Of a DNA stretch of 64,000 nt, positions 1-8,374 are shown in pieces (the first letter of the stretch is position 1; every line of letters starts with the position of its first letter). The notes under the pieces were generated by a model. It was not told the origin of the DNA, did no database searches, and saw nothing but the letters and a program-made list of their open reading frames with translations. The translations under genes and the position numbers were made by a program. Origin of the DNA: Fuerstiella sp. (GTDB taxonomy: Bacteria; Planctomycetota; Planctomycetia; Planctomycetales; Planctomycetaceae); assembly GCA_014238335.1 (NCBI GenBank), contig JABABI010000022.1, positions 1 to 64,000 on the forward strand, read 5' to 3'.

Positions 1-350
1 AGAACCAAACCGGCCAGCAAATTGACGCTCATGTTTACTACTGCCGCCCCGAACCGTCCCGTCTGCATCAGACTTAACGATTCAAAGGCAAACGTGGAAA
101 ACGTTGTCAGCGACCCCAGCAGACCGGTAATCAAACACGTTTGCGCCAACGGCGAAAACACGCTTGTTCTGGTGGCGATCGTCGCAAAAACTCCGATCGC
201 AAAACAGCCGATCAGATTGACCGACATCGTTCCTGCAAATGCAAGATCTTCTCCGCAGGCTTTCGTCACGCCACTGGAGACGTAAAATCGCGCCACAGCA
301 CCGACGAATCCGCCGAGCCCAATGGCAACAGGTACACTGAAATCAGACAT
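1..350 (-). CDS. crcB: CrcB-type fluoride channel (3' end outside window)
   Basis: Absent from the ORF track because the stop lies off the window; I read it from the reverse strand. The ATG at 348-350 opens an uninterrupted frame of 116 codons starting MSDFSVPVAIGLGGFVGAVARF. It carries the Fluc/CrcB signatures: GGFVGAVARF near residue 13, GTMSVNLIGCFAIG near residue 41, and GLLGSLTTFSTFAFE near residue 76. These are small inner-membrane proteins of four helices that export fluoride as dual-topology dimers; about 116 of an expected 120-130 residues are present. It starts 11 nt after the stop of the upstream propeller gene on the same strand, so co-transcription is likely. No fluoride riboswitch is visible in that short gap. 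Family assignment is firm from the motifs; substrate is inferred from the family. Confidence 0.9.
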   Translation of the reverse strand, partial: MSDFSVPVAIGLGGFVGAVARFYVSSGVTKACGEDLAFAGTMSVNLIGCFAIGVFATIATRTSVFSPLAQTCLITGLLGSLTTFSTFAFESLSLMQTGRFGAAVVNMSVNLLAGLV

Positions 351-361
351 CAGGATGGGAT

Positions 362-1606
362 CTACCGCTGGTCTGCGAACTTCCACAAGTGGCCGTCGCT
401 TCGCACGTACAAAGCGTTGTCGGAAGCTGCCGGACTGCACAAAATGGTTTCTGTCAGATCCAGCTCAGAAACGATTTCGCCCTTCTCTTTCTCCGGCCGC
501 ACAACGAAGGCATATCCTGCTTCGTTGAAGAAGAACAGGTGACCGTTGGATGCCAGCGGAGTACCGCTGAATTTGCCCTTTAGTCGCATTTGCCACAGAC
601 GTTCGCCTGTTGTCATGTCTCCGGCCGACAGAGCTCCGGCCGAATTCACCGTGAACGTCATGCCATTAATCACCACAGGGCTGGGCGTCGACGGTCCAAG
701 ATTCGACGAGTTCCAGACGGACTCGACGGCAGTACCGTCAGCAGAAGGCTTGATCGTTGTCAGCCCGTTTGACGGGATGACAACGGTTCCGTCGACGACC
801 AGTGACGACGGAATCGTTGATGCGCCGTTGTCAAAGGTCCAAACCACGTGGCCCGTCTCCGGATCGACGGCAGACAGTCCGGCAGACGACTGCAGCAATG
901 CCAGAGCGGGTCTTCCGTCTTCCGCCGGCAATATGGTGGGCGACGTCCAGTTCGCTTTTCGCGGCCGATCGATTTTCCATTTGGTCTCGCCGGTGACGGT
1001 ATCAACACCCGCCGCAAAGGCTTCCGCTTCGCTTTCTACCTGAATAATGACGGTCGAGCCGATCACGATGGGTGACGACGACATGCCCAGGCTGTTGCTG
1101 GCATTACGATATTCGGCACCAAAGCCCCGATACCACTGCAAGTCACCGGCCAGGTCCGTGCAGATCAGATCACTGCTGGAGTAAAAGGCAAAGACCCGTT
1201 CGCCATCGCTGGCCGGAGTTGGAGTGGCAACGCACATCTTGGGATGGCATCCCGTGCGACCAGTTGCCTCAAACTGACGTTCCCACTGAGTTTCGCCAGT
1301 TTCAGTATCGAAACTGATAATGTGCAGCCGGTCCTGTGCATACCCGGAACTGGCGGTGAGCAGAACCTGCTGACCGACAGCAATCGGCCCCGACAGACCG
1401 CGACCTGGCAACTGCACTTTCCATGCGACCGATCCCCCGCTGAGCTCCGTCGGCAGGTTTTCGTTGAGGGCGATCGAATTGGCAGCGTTGCCTCGAAACT
1501 GTCGCCAGTCGCCCGCGTGAATAGCCGACACAAGACCTATTCCTGCAAGCGTGACGAATACCGATACGGTACGGACACCGCGTGTTGCTGATGGCAGATA
1601 TTTCAT
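362..1606 (-). CDS. Secreted PQQ-like beta-propeller protein
   Basis: 414 residues with an N-terminal signal peptide ending near the Ala-Gly before DWRQFRG. The body has repeated propeller-blade signatures such as WQRQF/WERQFEATG, GETKWKIDRP, GHVVWTFDNGA and GERLWQMRLKG, spaced about 50 residues apart, as in BamB and PQQ-enzyme-like propellers. The 'DWRQFRG' start is typical of planctomycete proteins of this group. No catalytic site can be claimed; such proteins are usually extracytoplasmic scaffolds. The start has a strong AGGAG about 8 nt upstream, and its ATG overlaps the stop of the upstream HEAT-like gene by one base (TAATG), so the two are translationally coupled. crcB follows after 11 nt. 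Confidence 0.85.
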   Translation of the reverse strand: MKYLPSATRGVRTVSVFVTLAGIGLVSAIHAGDWRQFRGNAANSIALNENLPTELSGGSVAWKVQLPGRGLSGPIAVGQQVLLTASSGYAQDRLHIISFDTETGETQWERQFEATGRTGCHPKMCVATPTPASDGERVFAFYSSSDLICTDLAGDLQWYRGFGAEYRNASNSLGMSSSPIVIGSTVIIQVESEAEAFAAGVDTVTGETKWKIDRPRKANWTSPTILPAEDGRPALALLQSSAGLSAVDPETGHVVWTFDNGASTIPSSLVVDGTVVIPSNGLTTIKPSADGTAVESVWNSSNLGPSTPSPVVINGMTFTVNSAGALSAGDMTTGERLWQMRLKGKFSGTPLASNGHLFFFNEAGYAFVVRPEKEKGEIVSELDLTETILCSPAASDNALYVRSDGHLWKFADQR

Positions 1607-2745
1607 TATCGAATCTCCTTTCGCCGAGTACTGTTGGCTGCTGACTTTGCCACAGACAGCACTGCCGCGCCCGTGCGATCACACACTCTCAGTTGAAACT
1701 TATAATCCTGCGCCCACGACTGTTCCTGTTCGTTCTGACAGATCTTAACAAGAATCGTGTTGGGCCCCGCCTTTAGTGAAACGGGAACTTTGTACTGATC
1801 CAGTCGTGTGCCTCGGTGATACTCTTCTCGTTCGAAGATTAATTCGCCGTTGACCCAAAGTTTCCACGCGTTAGGTGTGCCCAGACGCATCTCAACGGCC
1901 TGATCCTTCTCACTTTGCCAGGTCGTGGTGGTATACATCAGCGACCCTTTGTAGTTCTCAATCTGTTTTCCGATGTCCACGACACCGTAGTCGTCTTCTG
2001 TGGTGATGGGCTGCCATTGGACTTTGCCCAGCTGACCATCGTATTCGGCAGTCAGATCCAGCTTGGTTTCCGGAGGATAGGCAACGGGGAAACCTTTCTG
2101 GTCCTTATTGTCAAACGGGCCGATGATTTTCCACGCCATCAGGAATCCAAAGTGGCGCGAAATGTTTACTTCTATGCCGGCATCCTGCAGGGCTTTGGCA
2201 ATCGTCTTGACCTGATCTTCATGAACCGCTCCGGACATGGCTCTTGTATACAAATTCGTGGCTGTGTCATCCTTCGCTGCTGATGCCTGGTCGATCAGTC
2301 TCTTGACGGCGTCGCGCCGAAAATCCGGACTGGGGTCCAGCAGCATGCCGGGGATCAACTCGTCCTCCAGTTGCGGACTGCGCTGCAGCAGCCATTCGAA
2401 CGTCATGCGCCGGGCGGAAGGCGATTCTGACGTGTCTTTTACGAACGCCAGCAGATCGCCTTTGGGCAGCGTTCGGCCCGCTTTTTGCTCTGCATCAGCG
2501 ATCCCTTCAAAGGCGCTGCGCAGCCAGTTTTTCACCAACAGAGAGCTGCCGTTGAAAGCCTTGAGAATCGGCAGAAGATTACTGGATCCACCCTGTTTCA
2601 GAGTTTGCACCGCCGCACGGGCGTCTGCCGTGCCTTTGGAATATTCACCGATCGCCTGCAGCGTCCGGATTGCGTCGGCCGAATCGTCGGCGAATACCGG
2701 TGCGACCAGACACAATGTCACAATGGGAATCATGAATCTGTTCAT
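1606..2745 (-). CDS. Secreted HEAT-like protein with C-terminal beta-sandwich
   Basis: 379 residues. A signal peptide (MNRFMIPIVTLCLVAPVFA) is followed by an alpha-helical region, residues about 25-190, that resembles HEAT repeats. The C-terminal half, from MAWKIIGPFDNKDQKGF to the end, contains a segment around WKLWVNGELIFEREEYHRG and LKAGPNTILVKICQ. That pattern is common in planctomycete secreted proteins and suggests a galactose-binding-like beta-sandwich. No enzyme motif seen. The start has GGAG about 5 nt upstream. It is the first gene of the coupled pair with the PQQ-like propeller gene, which suggests a joint periplasmic role, but I do not know which. Confidence 0.75.
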   Translation of the reverse strand: MNRFMIPIVTLCLVAPVFADDSADAIRTLQAIGEYSKGTADARAAVQTLKQGGSSNLLPILKAFNGSSLLVKNWLRSAFEGIADAEQKAGRTLPKGDLLAFVKDTSESPSARRMTFEWLLQRSPQLEDELIPGMLLDPSPDFRRDAVKRLIDQASAAKDDTATNLYTRAMSGAVHEDQVKTIAKALQDAGIEVNISRHFGFLMAWKIIGPFDNKDQKGFPVAYPPETKLDLTAEYDGQLGKVQWQPITTEDDYGVVDIGKQIENYKGSLMYTTTTWQSEKDQAVEMRLGTPNAWKLWVNGELIFEREEYHRGTRLDQYKVPVSLKAGPNTILVKICQNEQEQSWAQDYKFQLRVCDRTGAAVLSVAKSAANSTRRKEIR

Positions 2746-2846
2746 TTCAACTCCGTAGGCCAGGCTGTTGCTGACGGTGCATTAGAAGACGTAAAGAGAA
2801 TACGGGTCAGGCAAAGCCTGACCCAGGATATTATTGATCGGCGGCG

Positions 2847-4223
2847 CTACTGTACTCGACGAATCACGTAGTGTCGCGTTTTCGGCTGGTTGGTTGCGTA
2901 GATCTTATCCTCGATCTGTTTTGCGGCCGACTCTGCGCTGGCAATGTTCTCTTCCAGACCGTTGAGCCGTTCCCGAGCTTTCGCAACCGCTGTAGCCAGC
3001 TGTGCATTGTTCGGTTGATCCTTCAGCTGACGGGACTGTCGCGCCCATCCCTGAAAAGCTCGCCAGCCGTCTCGCAGCTGCTTGACCGGACCTTCGTTTT
3101 TCTGCTTGTTGAGCATCGCAACAGCCATCGCCTGCTGATATTGAGGCGTCTTGCTGTTGTCCTGCAGCTCAATGTGACGCGACAAAGCCACGTGAGAGTA
3201 CCTGCCGACCACAACATCATCGACAACGACTTCATACTGTCCAGGTTTCAGCCCGTGAATCTCAAGGCCTTCCTTGCTGGCTCGGTGACCGAGATGCAGC
3301 AGTTTGGCTCCGGACTGAGCTTCTTCCGGCAGGACCCACGGTAGACTGTAAGCCGTCCAGTCGAATTCAGATCCGTCCGCCGTCGCCCTGACATTGCTGG
3401 CCTTGCCGCCGCTCGCCATAGCGCGGAAGCCACCCTTCGCGGCTGGCAGAATGCGAATGTTGGACACCTGGCCGCGCAGCCCCAGATCGTCAATCATCGC
3501 ATAAGCCATCACCAGCTGCCCCGGTGGATCCGGGTGAATGGCGTCTTTGATCAGTGTGAATTCCGGGTCCGCTTCGCGGCCTTCAACCGTCAGATCATTC
3601 AGCAGACTGAACATATCGACGTAGGATGTTCCTGTTTCGATGGCCCGGTCCTGCAACCAGCGACCGTAATAGGCCAGCACGCTGTTGTACTGTGACAACA
3701 TTTCCGGCGACCGTAGCCGCCGTGGATTCTGACGCACCTGAGCGGCTCGGGCGTCGAACATCGTGGGCGACATCAGCACGGGTGTCGCGCCACCCTGGCG
3801 AATTCTGGTCACCACTTCCGTCATATCGTTCTGGTAGGTCGCAAAGATTTCCGGATCGAACGGCGTGTATCTGCCGTCGTTCATGCCGAGCAGAATCGTG
3901 ACATACCGAGGCTTGTAGTCCAGCACATCGCGGCTGATTCGCTGCAGCGCATCCCACGCCTGTGCGCCGCCAATGCCGGCATTGTGGAAGTGAATCCTTC
4001 GGGCCGGAAACCGTGTGTAGAAGAAGTCTTCCACGTATTGAGTATACAGTCGCTGATGAGTGATGCTGTCACCCAGAAACACCAGCGTGTCGCCGTCCTG
4101 CAGATCAATCTTTGCCGGCATTGCTGGCGGCGAAGCCGCGTCTTCAGCACGTGACGACGCGACGGTCAGCGCAGTCACCACGAATAGGCAGACGGTCAGA
4201 GGAAGAAACGGTCGACGTTGCAT
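2847..4223 (-). CDS. Secreted SGNH/GDSL hydrolase
   Basis: 458 residues from the internal ATG at 4223, chosen because it begins a good signal peptide (MQRRPFLPLTVCLFVVTALTVASSRA); the longer ORF adds 35 residues that look untranslated. The SGNH blocks are present: VFLGDSITHQ (nucleophile Ser), NAGIGGAQAWD (Gly), LLGMNDG (Asn) and DAIHPDPPGQ (Asp/His). Such enzymes hydrolyse acyl esters, often on carbohydrates. The last 150 residues are mostly helical (LRDGWRAFQGWARQ onwards) and could be a separate module. It stands about 100 bp upstream of the HEAT-like/propeller operon on the same strand. Confidence 0.85.
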   Translation of the reverse strand: MQRRPFLPLTVCLFVVTALTVASSRAEDAASPPAMPAKIDLQDGDTLVFLGDSITHQRLYTQYVEDFFYTRFPARRIHFHNAGIGGAQAWDALQRISRDVLDYKPRYVTILLGMNDGRYTPFDPEIFATYQNDMTEVVTRIRQGGATPVLMSPTMFDARAAQVRQNPRRLRSPEMLSQYNSVLAYYGRWLQDRAIETGTSYVDMFSLLNDLTVEGREADPEFTLIKDAIHPDPPGQLVMAYAMIDDLGLRGQVSNIRILPAAKGGFRAMASGGKASNVRATADGSEFDWTAYSLPWVLPEEAQSGAKLLHLGHRASKEGLEIHGLKPGQYEVVVDDVVVGRYSHVALSRHIELQDNSKTPQYQQAMAVAMLNKQKNEGPVKQLRDGWRAFQGWARQSRQLKDQPNNAQLATAVAKARERLNGLEENIASAESAAKQIEDKIYATNQPKTRHYVIRRVQ

Positions 4224-4457
4224 ACGGGACTCCGTGGATCGGCAGAAACTGCGGAAGTTGGCTGTGATTGCGAAACGACAATGCCATTCCGGACGGAATG
4301 ATGACCGCCTTCGTGTTATGGAGAGCAATCGTGGTGAGTAACCTTCGTCAACATGTCGGATGCAGCTAACTCAAAGGGGTCCGCAATAGTGGTCGATTTG
4401 GCGACATTTTTCCAGTGAACAGCGGCAGTTCGCCGCGAAACTTCAGGGACAATCACG

Positions 4458-4694
4458 ATGAAACGATTCGCCTGCGCTTGCCTGCTTCTGGTCAGTTCCA
4501 CCGGCTGCCAGGGTCTCATGCACGAATTGCAGCCTCATCGGCTGTGGCGGATGAACTATCAGGAACCCGTCGGGCGAACGGACAACGTCTATTTTTCCGT
4601 CGATGATCCGCTGGACGAACCAGTCGCCACCAGCCCTTTGAGCGATCTCTACAAGTCTCAGACCGACTCTGACAGAAGTGTGATTCCAAATTGA
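4458..4694 (+). CDS. Small putative lipoprotein
   Basis: 78 residues. The N-terminus is a lipoprotein signal, MKRFACACLLLVSSTGC, with a lipobox-like 'SSTGC' at residues 13-17. An AGGGA stretch lies about 10 nt before the ATG. The mature part is short, polar and acidic (VDDPLDEP) without a motif I recognise. The frame lies alone between a minus-strand hydrolase and a plus-strand amidohydrolase. It is supported by the signal sequence and ribosome site only, so function is unknown. Confidence 0.6.
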   Translation: MKRFACACLLLVSSTGCQGLMHELQPHRLWRMNYQEPVGRTDNVYFSVDDPLDEPVATSPLSDLYKSQTDSDRSVIPN

Positions 4695-4924
4695 GTCGGC
4701 CGCAGACCAGCGGCACCGGGACGGTGAAAGCCAGACTCTATCGCCGCTGCGAGGGGCTGAATGAAATGCATAGTTTGCCGTTGATGGTGTTCTCTCACTC
4801 GTGCTTCGTGGTTCATTCCGTATCGGTGAGGTTTTCCTGCCTGAGACGCGCTTGCTCGTGTGAACCGGAATGACGTACAGTCAGCGGTTATCTCCCGCCT
4901 TCCTGTCGATGGAATCAGAAACGC

Positions 4925-6175
4925 ATGACCACGGACCGTGATCGACGACTGCACTCGCAGGATGCGGAATCCGTCCGCCAGCTGGAACCTGCCATCGATG
5001 CATTTGCCGACGAACACCAGGCGGCATGGATTGCATATCGGCGAGAACGTCACTGTGCCCCGGAAGCCAGCGGCGAAGAAACGGAGACCAGTCATTCTGT
5101 CTGCGAGCGACTGAAGAGCCTTGGCATTTCCGCTGTCATCCCGGATCGGGGTGTTGGCGTGGTCGGCGATCTGCTGTTTGGCGATGCCACACCGGAAACA
5201 CCAGCAATCGCCATCCGTGCCGATATTGATGCGCTCAGAATGTCCGATCGCAAAGACGCTGGCTACGCATCCATCAAAGACGGTATGGCACATGCATGTG
5301 GGCACGATGTGCACACGACGATTGTACTGGGCGTAGCTGAAGTATTGACGCACCTAGGTCATTCCGCATTAATCGAAGTGCCGTCAGGGCGAATCCGTTT
5401 CCTGTTTCAGGCGGCCGAAGAAACCTGCGACGGCGCAACGTGGATGGTCGAAGACGGAATGCTGGCCGGAGTCAGATCGATTCTTGGCGTTCATGTGGAG
5501 CCCAATCTGCTGGCCGGGCAGATCGGTGTCCGCTATGGTGTGTTTACGGCCTGTGTTGACGAAGTTTTTATCACAGTATCCGGCAGAGGCGGACACGCAG
5601 CGCGGCCGCACAATACAACGGATCCCATTCACGCTGCGGCCATGCTGACGTCTGACCTGTATCAGATGCTGCCTCGCAACACCGATGTCCGGGACGCCTC
5701 TGTCTTCACCGTCTGCCAGATCAACGGTGGACACACGTCAAACGTCATTCCGGACGAGGTCAGACTTGCAGGAACTCTTCGAACAACAGACGCCGCCGGC
5801 CGCGAAAAGCTAATGCAGCGGATCAATGACATCAGCCAGAGCATCGCAACTGTCACTGGTAACACCATCGACGTTGACTTTCGTCACCCACTGGGATCAG
5901 TCATCAATTCATCGCGCGAAACATCGGCGATTGAAATTGCAGCGCTACAGGTATTCCGCGAACAGGACATCGTGCTGCTGGACAGGCCCAGCATGGGCGG
6001 CGAGGACTTTGCGATGTACCTGGACCATTGCACGGGATCCCAGATGCGTCTCGGATGTGCAGCCTCGCAACCGTGGCCGCATCTGCATTCACCGGTCTTT
6101 GATATTGACGAATCGGCCATTGCATACGGCGTCCGAATTCTGGCACGGGCGGTTCTGCTGCTGATGACGAAATGA
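4925..6175 (+). CDS. M20-family amidohydrolase/peptidase
   Basis: 416 residues, close to the usual length for the HipO/AmhX-like M20 aminoacylase group. Visible motifs are the metal-binding HACGHDVHTT (about residue 122), the EE pair in QAAEETCDGA that supplies the catalytic glutamate, GVHVEP, and GGEDFAMYLDH near the C-terminus. The dimerisation domain occupies roughly residues 205-320, beginning VSGRGGHAARPH. Members cleave N-acyl or aminobenzoyl amino acids in the cytoplasm; the substrate here cannot be told. There is no signal peptide. The next gene starts 51 bp downstream, so the two may form an operon. Confidence 0.88.
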   Translation: MTTDRDRRLHSQDAESVRQLEPAIDAFADEHQAAWIAYRRERHCAPEASGEETETSHSVCERLKSLGISAVIPDRGVGVVGDLLFGDATPETPAIAIRADIDALRMSDRKDAGYASIKDGMAHACGHDVHTTIVLGVAEVLTHLGHSALIEVPSGRIRFLFQAAEETCDGATWMVEDGMLAGVRSILGVHVEPNLLAGQIGVRYGVFTACVDEVFITVSGRGGHAARPHNTTDPIHAAAMLTSDLYQMLPRNTDVRDASVFTVCQINGGHTSNVIPDEVRLAGTLRTTDAAGREKLMQRINDISQSIATVTGNTIDVDFRHPLGSVINSSRETSAIEIAALQVFREQDIVLLDRPSMGGEDFAMYLDHCTGSQMRLGCAASQPWPHLHSPVFDIDESAIAYGVRILARAVLLLMTK

Positions 6176-6226
6176 TTTCCTGGGCCCCAGGCCCCGTCCT
6201 AAAAATCGAAAAGACAGTCGTATCCC

Positions 6227-7345
6227 ATGCCACAGCTGCTATTCACGCCCAATCAAAGACCGACCATCGGTGTCGAGATCGAATTGCAGCTTGTCGATGT
6301 CGAAACGATGGAACTGGCGAACCGCATCGAAGACGTCCTGAAGGCTTTACCGGCCGAACTCCGCGATGCGATCAAACCAGAGCTGATGCAGAGCTATCTG
6401 GAGATCAACACAGGCGTCTGCAACACCGTGCGCGATGCGGGCGCTGATCTGCGGGGAAAACTGGCCCTTGTTGAAGGGGCCGCGGAATCTCTGGGGCTGC
6501 AACTGTTCTGGGCAGGTTCTCATCCGTTCTCGTCATGGCGAGATCAGAAAGTCACGGCCGACGATCGGTATCATCGGCTGGTTGAACTGATGCAGGACGT
6601 TGCTCGCAGGCTGGTCACGTTCGGGCTGCACGTCCACGTTGGAGTGGAAACCGGCGACAAAGCCATCATGGTGTGTGAAAGAATGATGAAATATCTGCCA
6701 CTGCTGTTATCACTGTCTTCCAACTCGCCGTTCTGGGAAGGTCGCAACACCGGACTGCATTCCAACCGTTCCAAAATCATGGAAGGTCTGCCGACCGCAG
6801 GACTGCCACACCTGATGCGCAACTGGTCGGAATATGTGTGGCTGATCAACCACCTTGTCAACACGGGCTTCATCAACAGCATTCGTGAGATCTGGTGGGA
6901 CATTCGTCCGCATCATAATTTCGGGACGGTTGAAGTGCGCGTCTGTGACATGCCGGCAGGTCTAAATCAGGTGCTGGCGATCACGGCGCTTGTGCAGTGT
7001 CTGGTCCAGGCCATTTCGCGAGAAATCGACGAAGGCACCTTCCAGTCAGAATACCATCCGATGATGGTTCAACAGAATAAGTGGCGGGCCACGCGGTACG
7101 GGTCTGATGCCGAACTGGTGAGCACCAGAGATTTTCAGCAGCGATCTGTTGCCAAAGTGGCCAGCGAATTGGTCGACCAACTGCAGCCGATGGCTGATGA
7201 ACTCGACTGTGCCGACGAACTGCAGTCCGTTCGTTCACTCCCGGCAAATGCGGGAGCGAAACAACAGTTGCAGTATTTCGAAGAAACAGGCAGCCGGACA
7301 GAAGTCGTCCGCCGGATGATCGCCGCGAACGACTGGCAAAAATAG
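6227..7345 (+). CDS. YbdK-type carboxylate-amine ligase (GCS2 family)
   Basis: 372 residues. The sequence opens with the family signature GVEIELQLVD and continues with SYLEINTGVC, FGLHVHVGV and DIRPHHNFGTVEVRVCD, all hallmarks of the glutamate-cysteine ligase type 2 family (YbdK). Full-length members have weak glutamate-cysteine ligase activity; the physiological substrate is usually unknown, so I avoid calling it GshA. It is cytoplasmic. It follows the M20 amidohydrolase on the same strand by 51 bp and is convergent with the dehydrogenase gene that ends 19 bp downstream. Confidence 0.88.
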   Translation: MPQLLFTPNQRPTIGVEIELQLVDVETMELANRIEDVLKALPAELRDAIKPELMQSYLEINTGVCNTVRDAGADLRGKLALVEGAAESLGLQLFWAGSHPFSSWRDQKVTADDRYHRLVELMQDVARRLVTFGLHVHVGVETGDKAIMVCERMMKYLPLLLSLSSNSPFWEGRNTGLHSNRSKIMEGLPTAGLPHLMRNWSEYVWLINHLVNTGFINSIREIWWDIRPHHNFGTVEVRVCDMPAGLNQVLAITALVQCLVQAISREIDEGTFQSEYHPMMVQQNKWRATRYGSDAELVSTRDFQQRSVAKVASELVDQLQPMADELDCADELQSVRSLPANAGAKQQLQYFEETGSRTEVVRRMIAANDWQK

Positions 7346-7364
7346 ACGGCCGATCAAAGACGCG

Positions 7365-8309
7365 TCAGCCAGCCGGACGCACTTCGTGCGGCAAAGGGCT
7401 GCCGTCCAGCGCGGCGATCATATTGTCGACCGTGATCTGCATCATGCGGCGTCGAGTGACATTGGATGCGCTGCCCAGGTGCGGCGCAATAATGACGTTT
7501 CCCAGTTGCAGCAGCGGATGATCGCGCGGCAGCGGTTCAGGGTCCGTGACGTCCAGCCCGGCCGCAGCAATCTGGTTCGTCGTCAGGGCTTCATAAAGCG
7601 CGTCCGTCTGCACAACGGGGCCCCGTGCCATGTTGATCAGGATGCCGGAGCGCTTCATCTGCTGAAACTCGGCGGGACCGATTAGTCCGTGTGTCTGTTC
7701 GGTTAACGGACAATTCAGGGTCACGAAATCGGATTCGCCAAGCAGATCGTTCAACGAGGCGAACTGAACGCCAAACGAGTCTTCGATATCCGGGCGACGG
7801 TTGCGGTTGTGATAAAGAATCTTCATGTGGAAGGCTCTGGCCCGCCGAGCGACTTCAACGCCAATGCGCCCCATGCCGACAATCCCGAGTGTGCTGCCGG
7901 TCACTTCCTGTCCGATCAGAATGGACGGGTCGTAATGGGTGAACTCGGAACTGCGAGCAAAGCGATCACCGATCACGATATTGCGAGCCACCGACAGCAT
8001 TAGGGCCAGCGTCATGTCCGCCGTGGCCGCGTCCAGACAGCCCGGCGTATTGCCAACCAGCACACTGCGTTGCCGCGCTGCGGCCACGTCGATATGGTCC
8101 ACGCCCACACCATGATTGCTGACGATTTTGACTTTGGAGCAGCGGTCCAGCAGCGGACCGTCCACGACCGGGTGGCTGTAAGCCACGATGGCGACTGCCG
8201 CCGCGCAGTCCGCGTCAGTTGCCGATTCCAGCGGGCGAACGTCGAAACGTCCCTGCGACAGTTCGGCGAACAGTTCGGGCATCGGATCTGCGAGAATCAC
8301 ATCACTCAT
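7365..8309 (-). CDS. D-isomer-specific 2-hydroxyacid dehydrogenase
   Basis: 314 residues, typical for the family. The Rossmann signature GIVGMGRIGVEVARRA lies around residue 140. The catalytic Arg (NMARGPVV), Glu (LDVTDPEPLP) and His (IIAPHLGSAS) motifs follow in the right order. The enzyme interconverts a 2-hydroxyacid and a 2-oxoacid with NAD(P)H; the sequence resembles glyoxylate/hydroxypyruvate reductases and phosphoglycerate dehydrogenase without the ACT regulatory domain, and I cannot choose between them. It lies 65 bp downstream of tatC on the same strand. Confidence 0.88.
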   Translation of the reverse strand: MSDVILADPMPELFAELSQGRFDVRPLESATDADCAAAVAIVAYSHPVVDGPLLDRCSKVKIVSNHGVGVDHIDVAAARQRSVLVGNTPGCLDAATADMTLALMLSVARNIVIGDRFARSSEFTHYDPSILIGQEVTGSTLGIVGMGRIGVEVARRARAFHMKILYHNRNRRPDIEDSFGVQFASLNDLLGESDFVTLNCPLTEQTHGLIGPAEFQQMKRSGILINMARGPVVQTDALYEALTTNQIAAAGLDVTDPEPLPRDHPLLQLGNVIIAPHLGSASNVTRRRMMQITVDNMIAALDGSPLPHEVRPAG

Positions 8310-8374
8310 GATCAGGCCACAGACGCGTTGAAAAAGGGAGGGAACCCGGCCCTGATTCAGGACCCGACAAAGTA

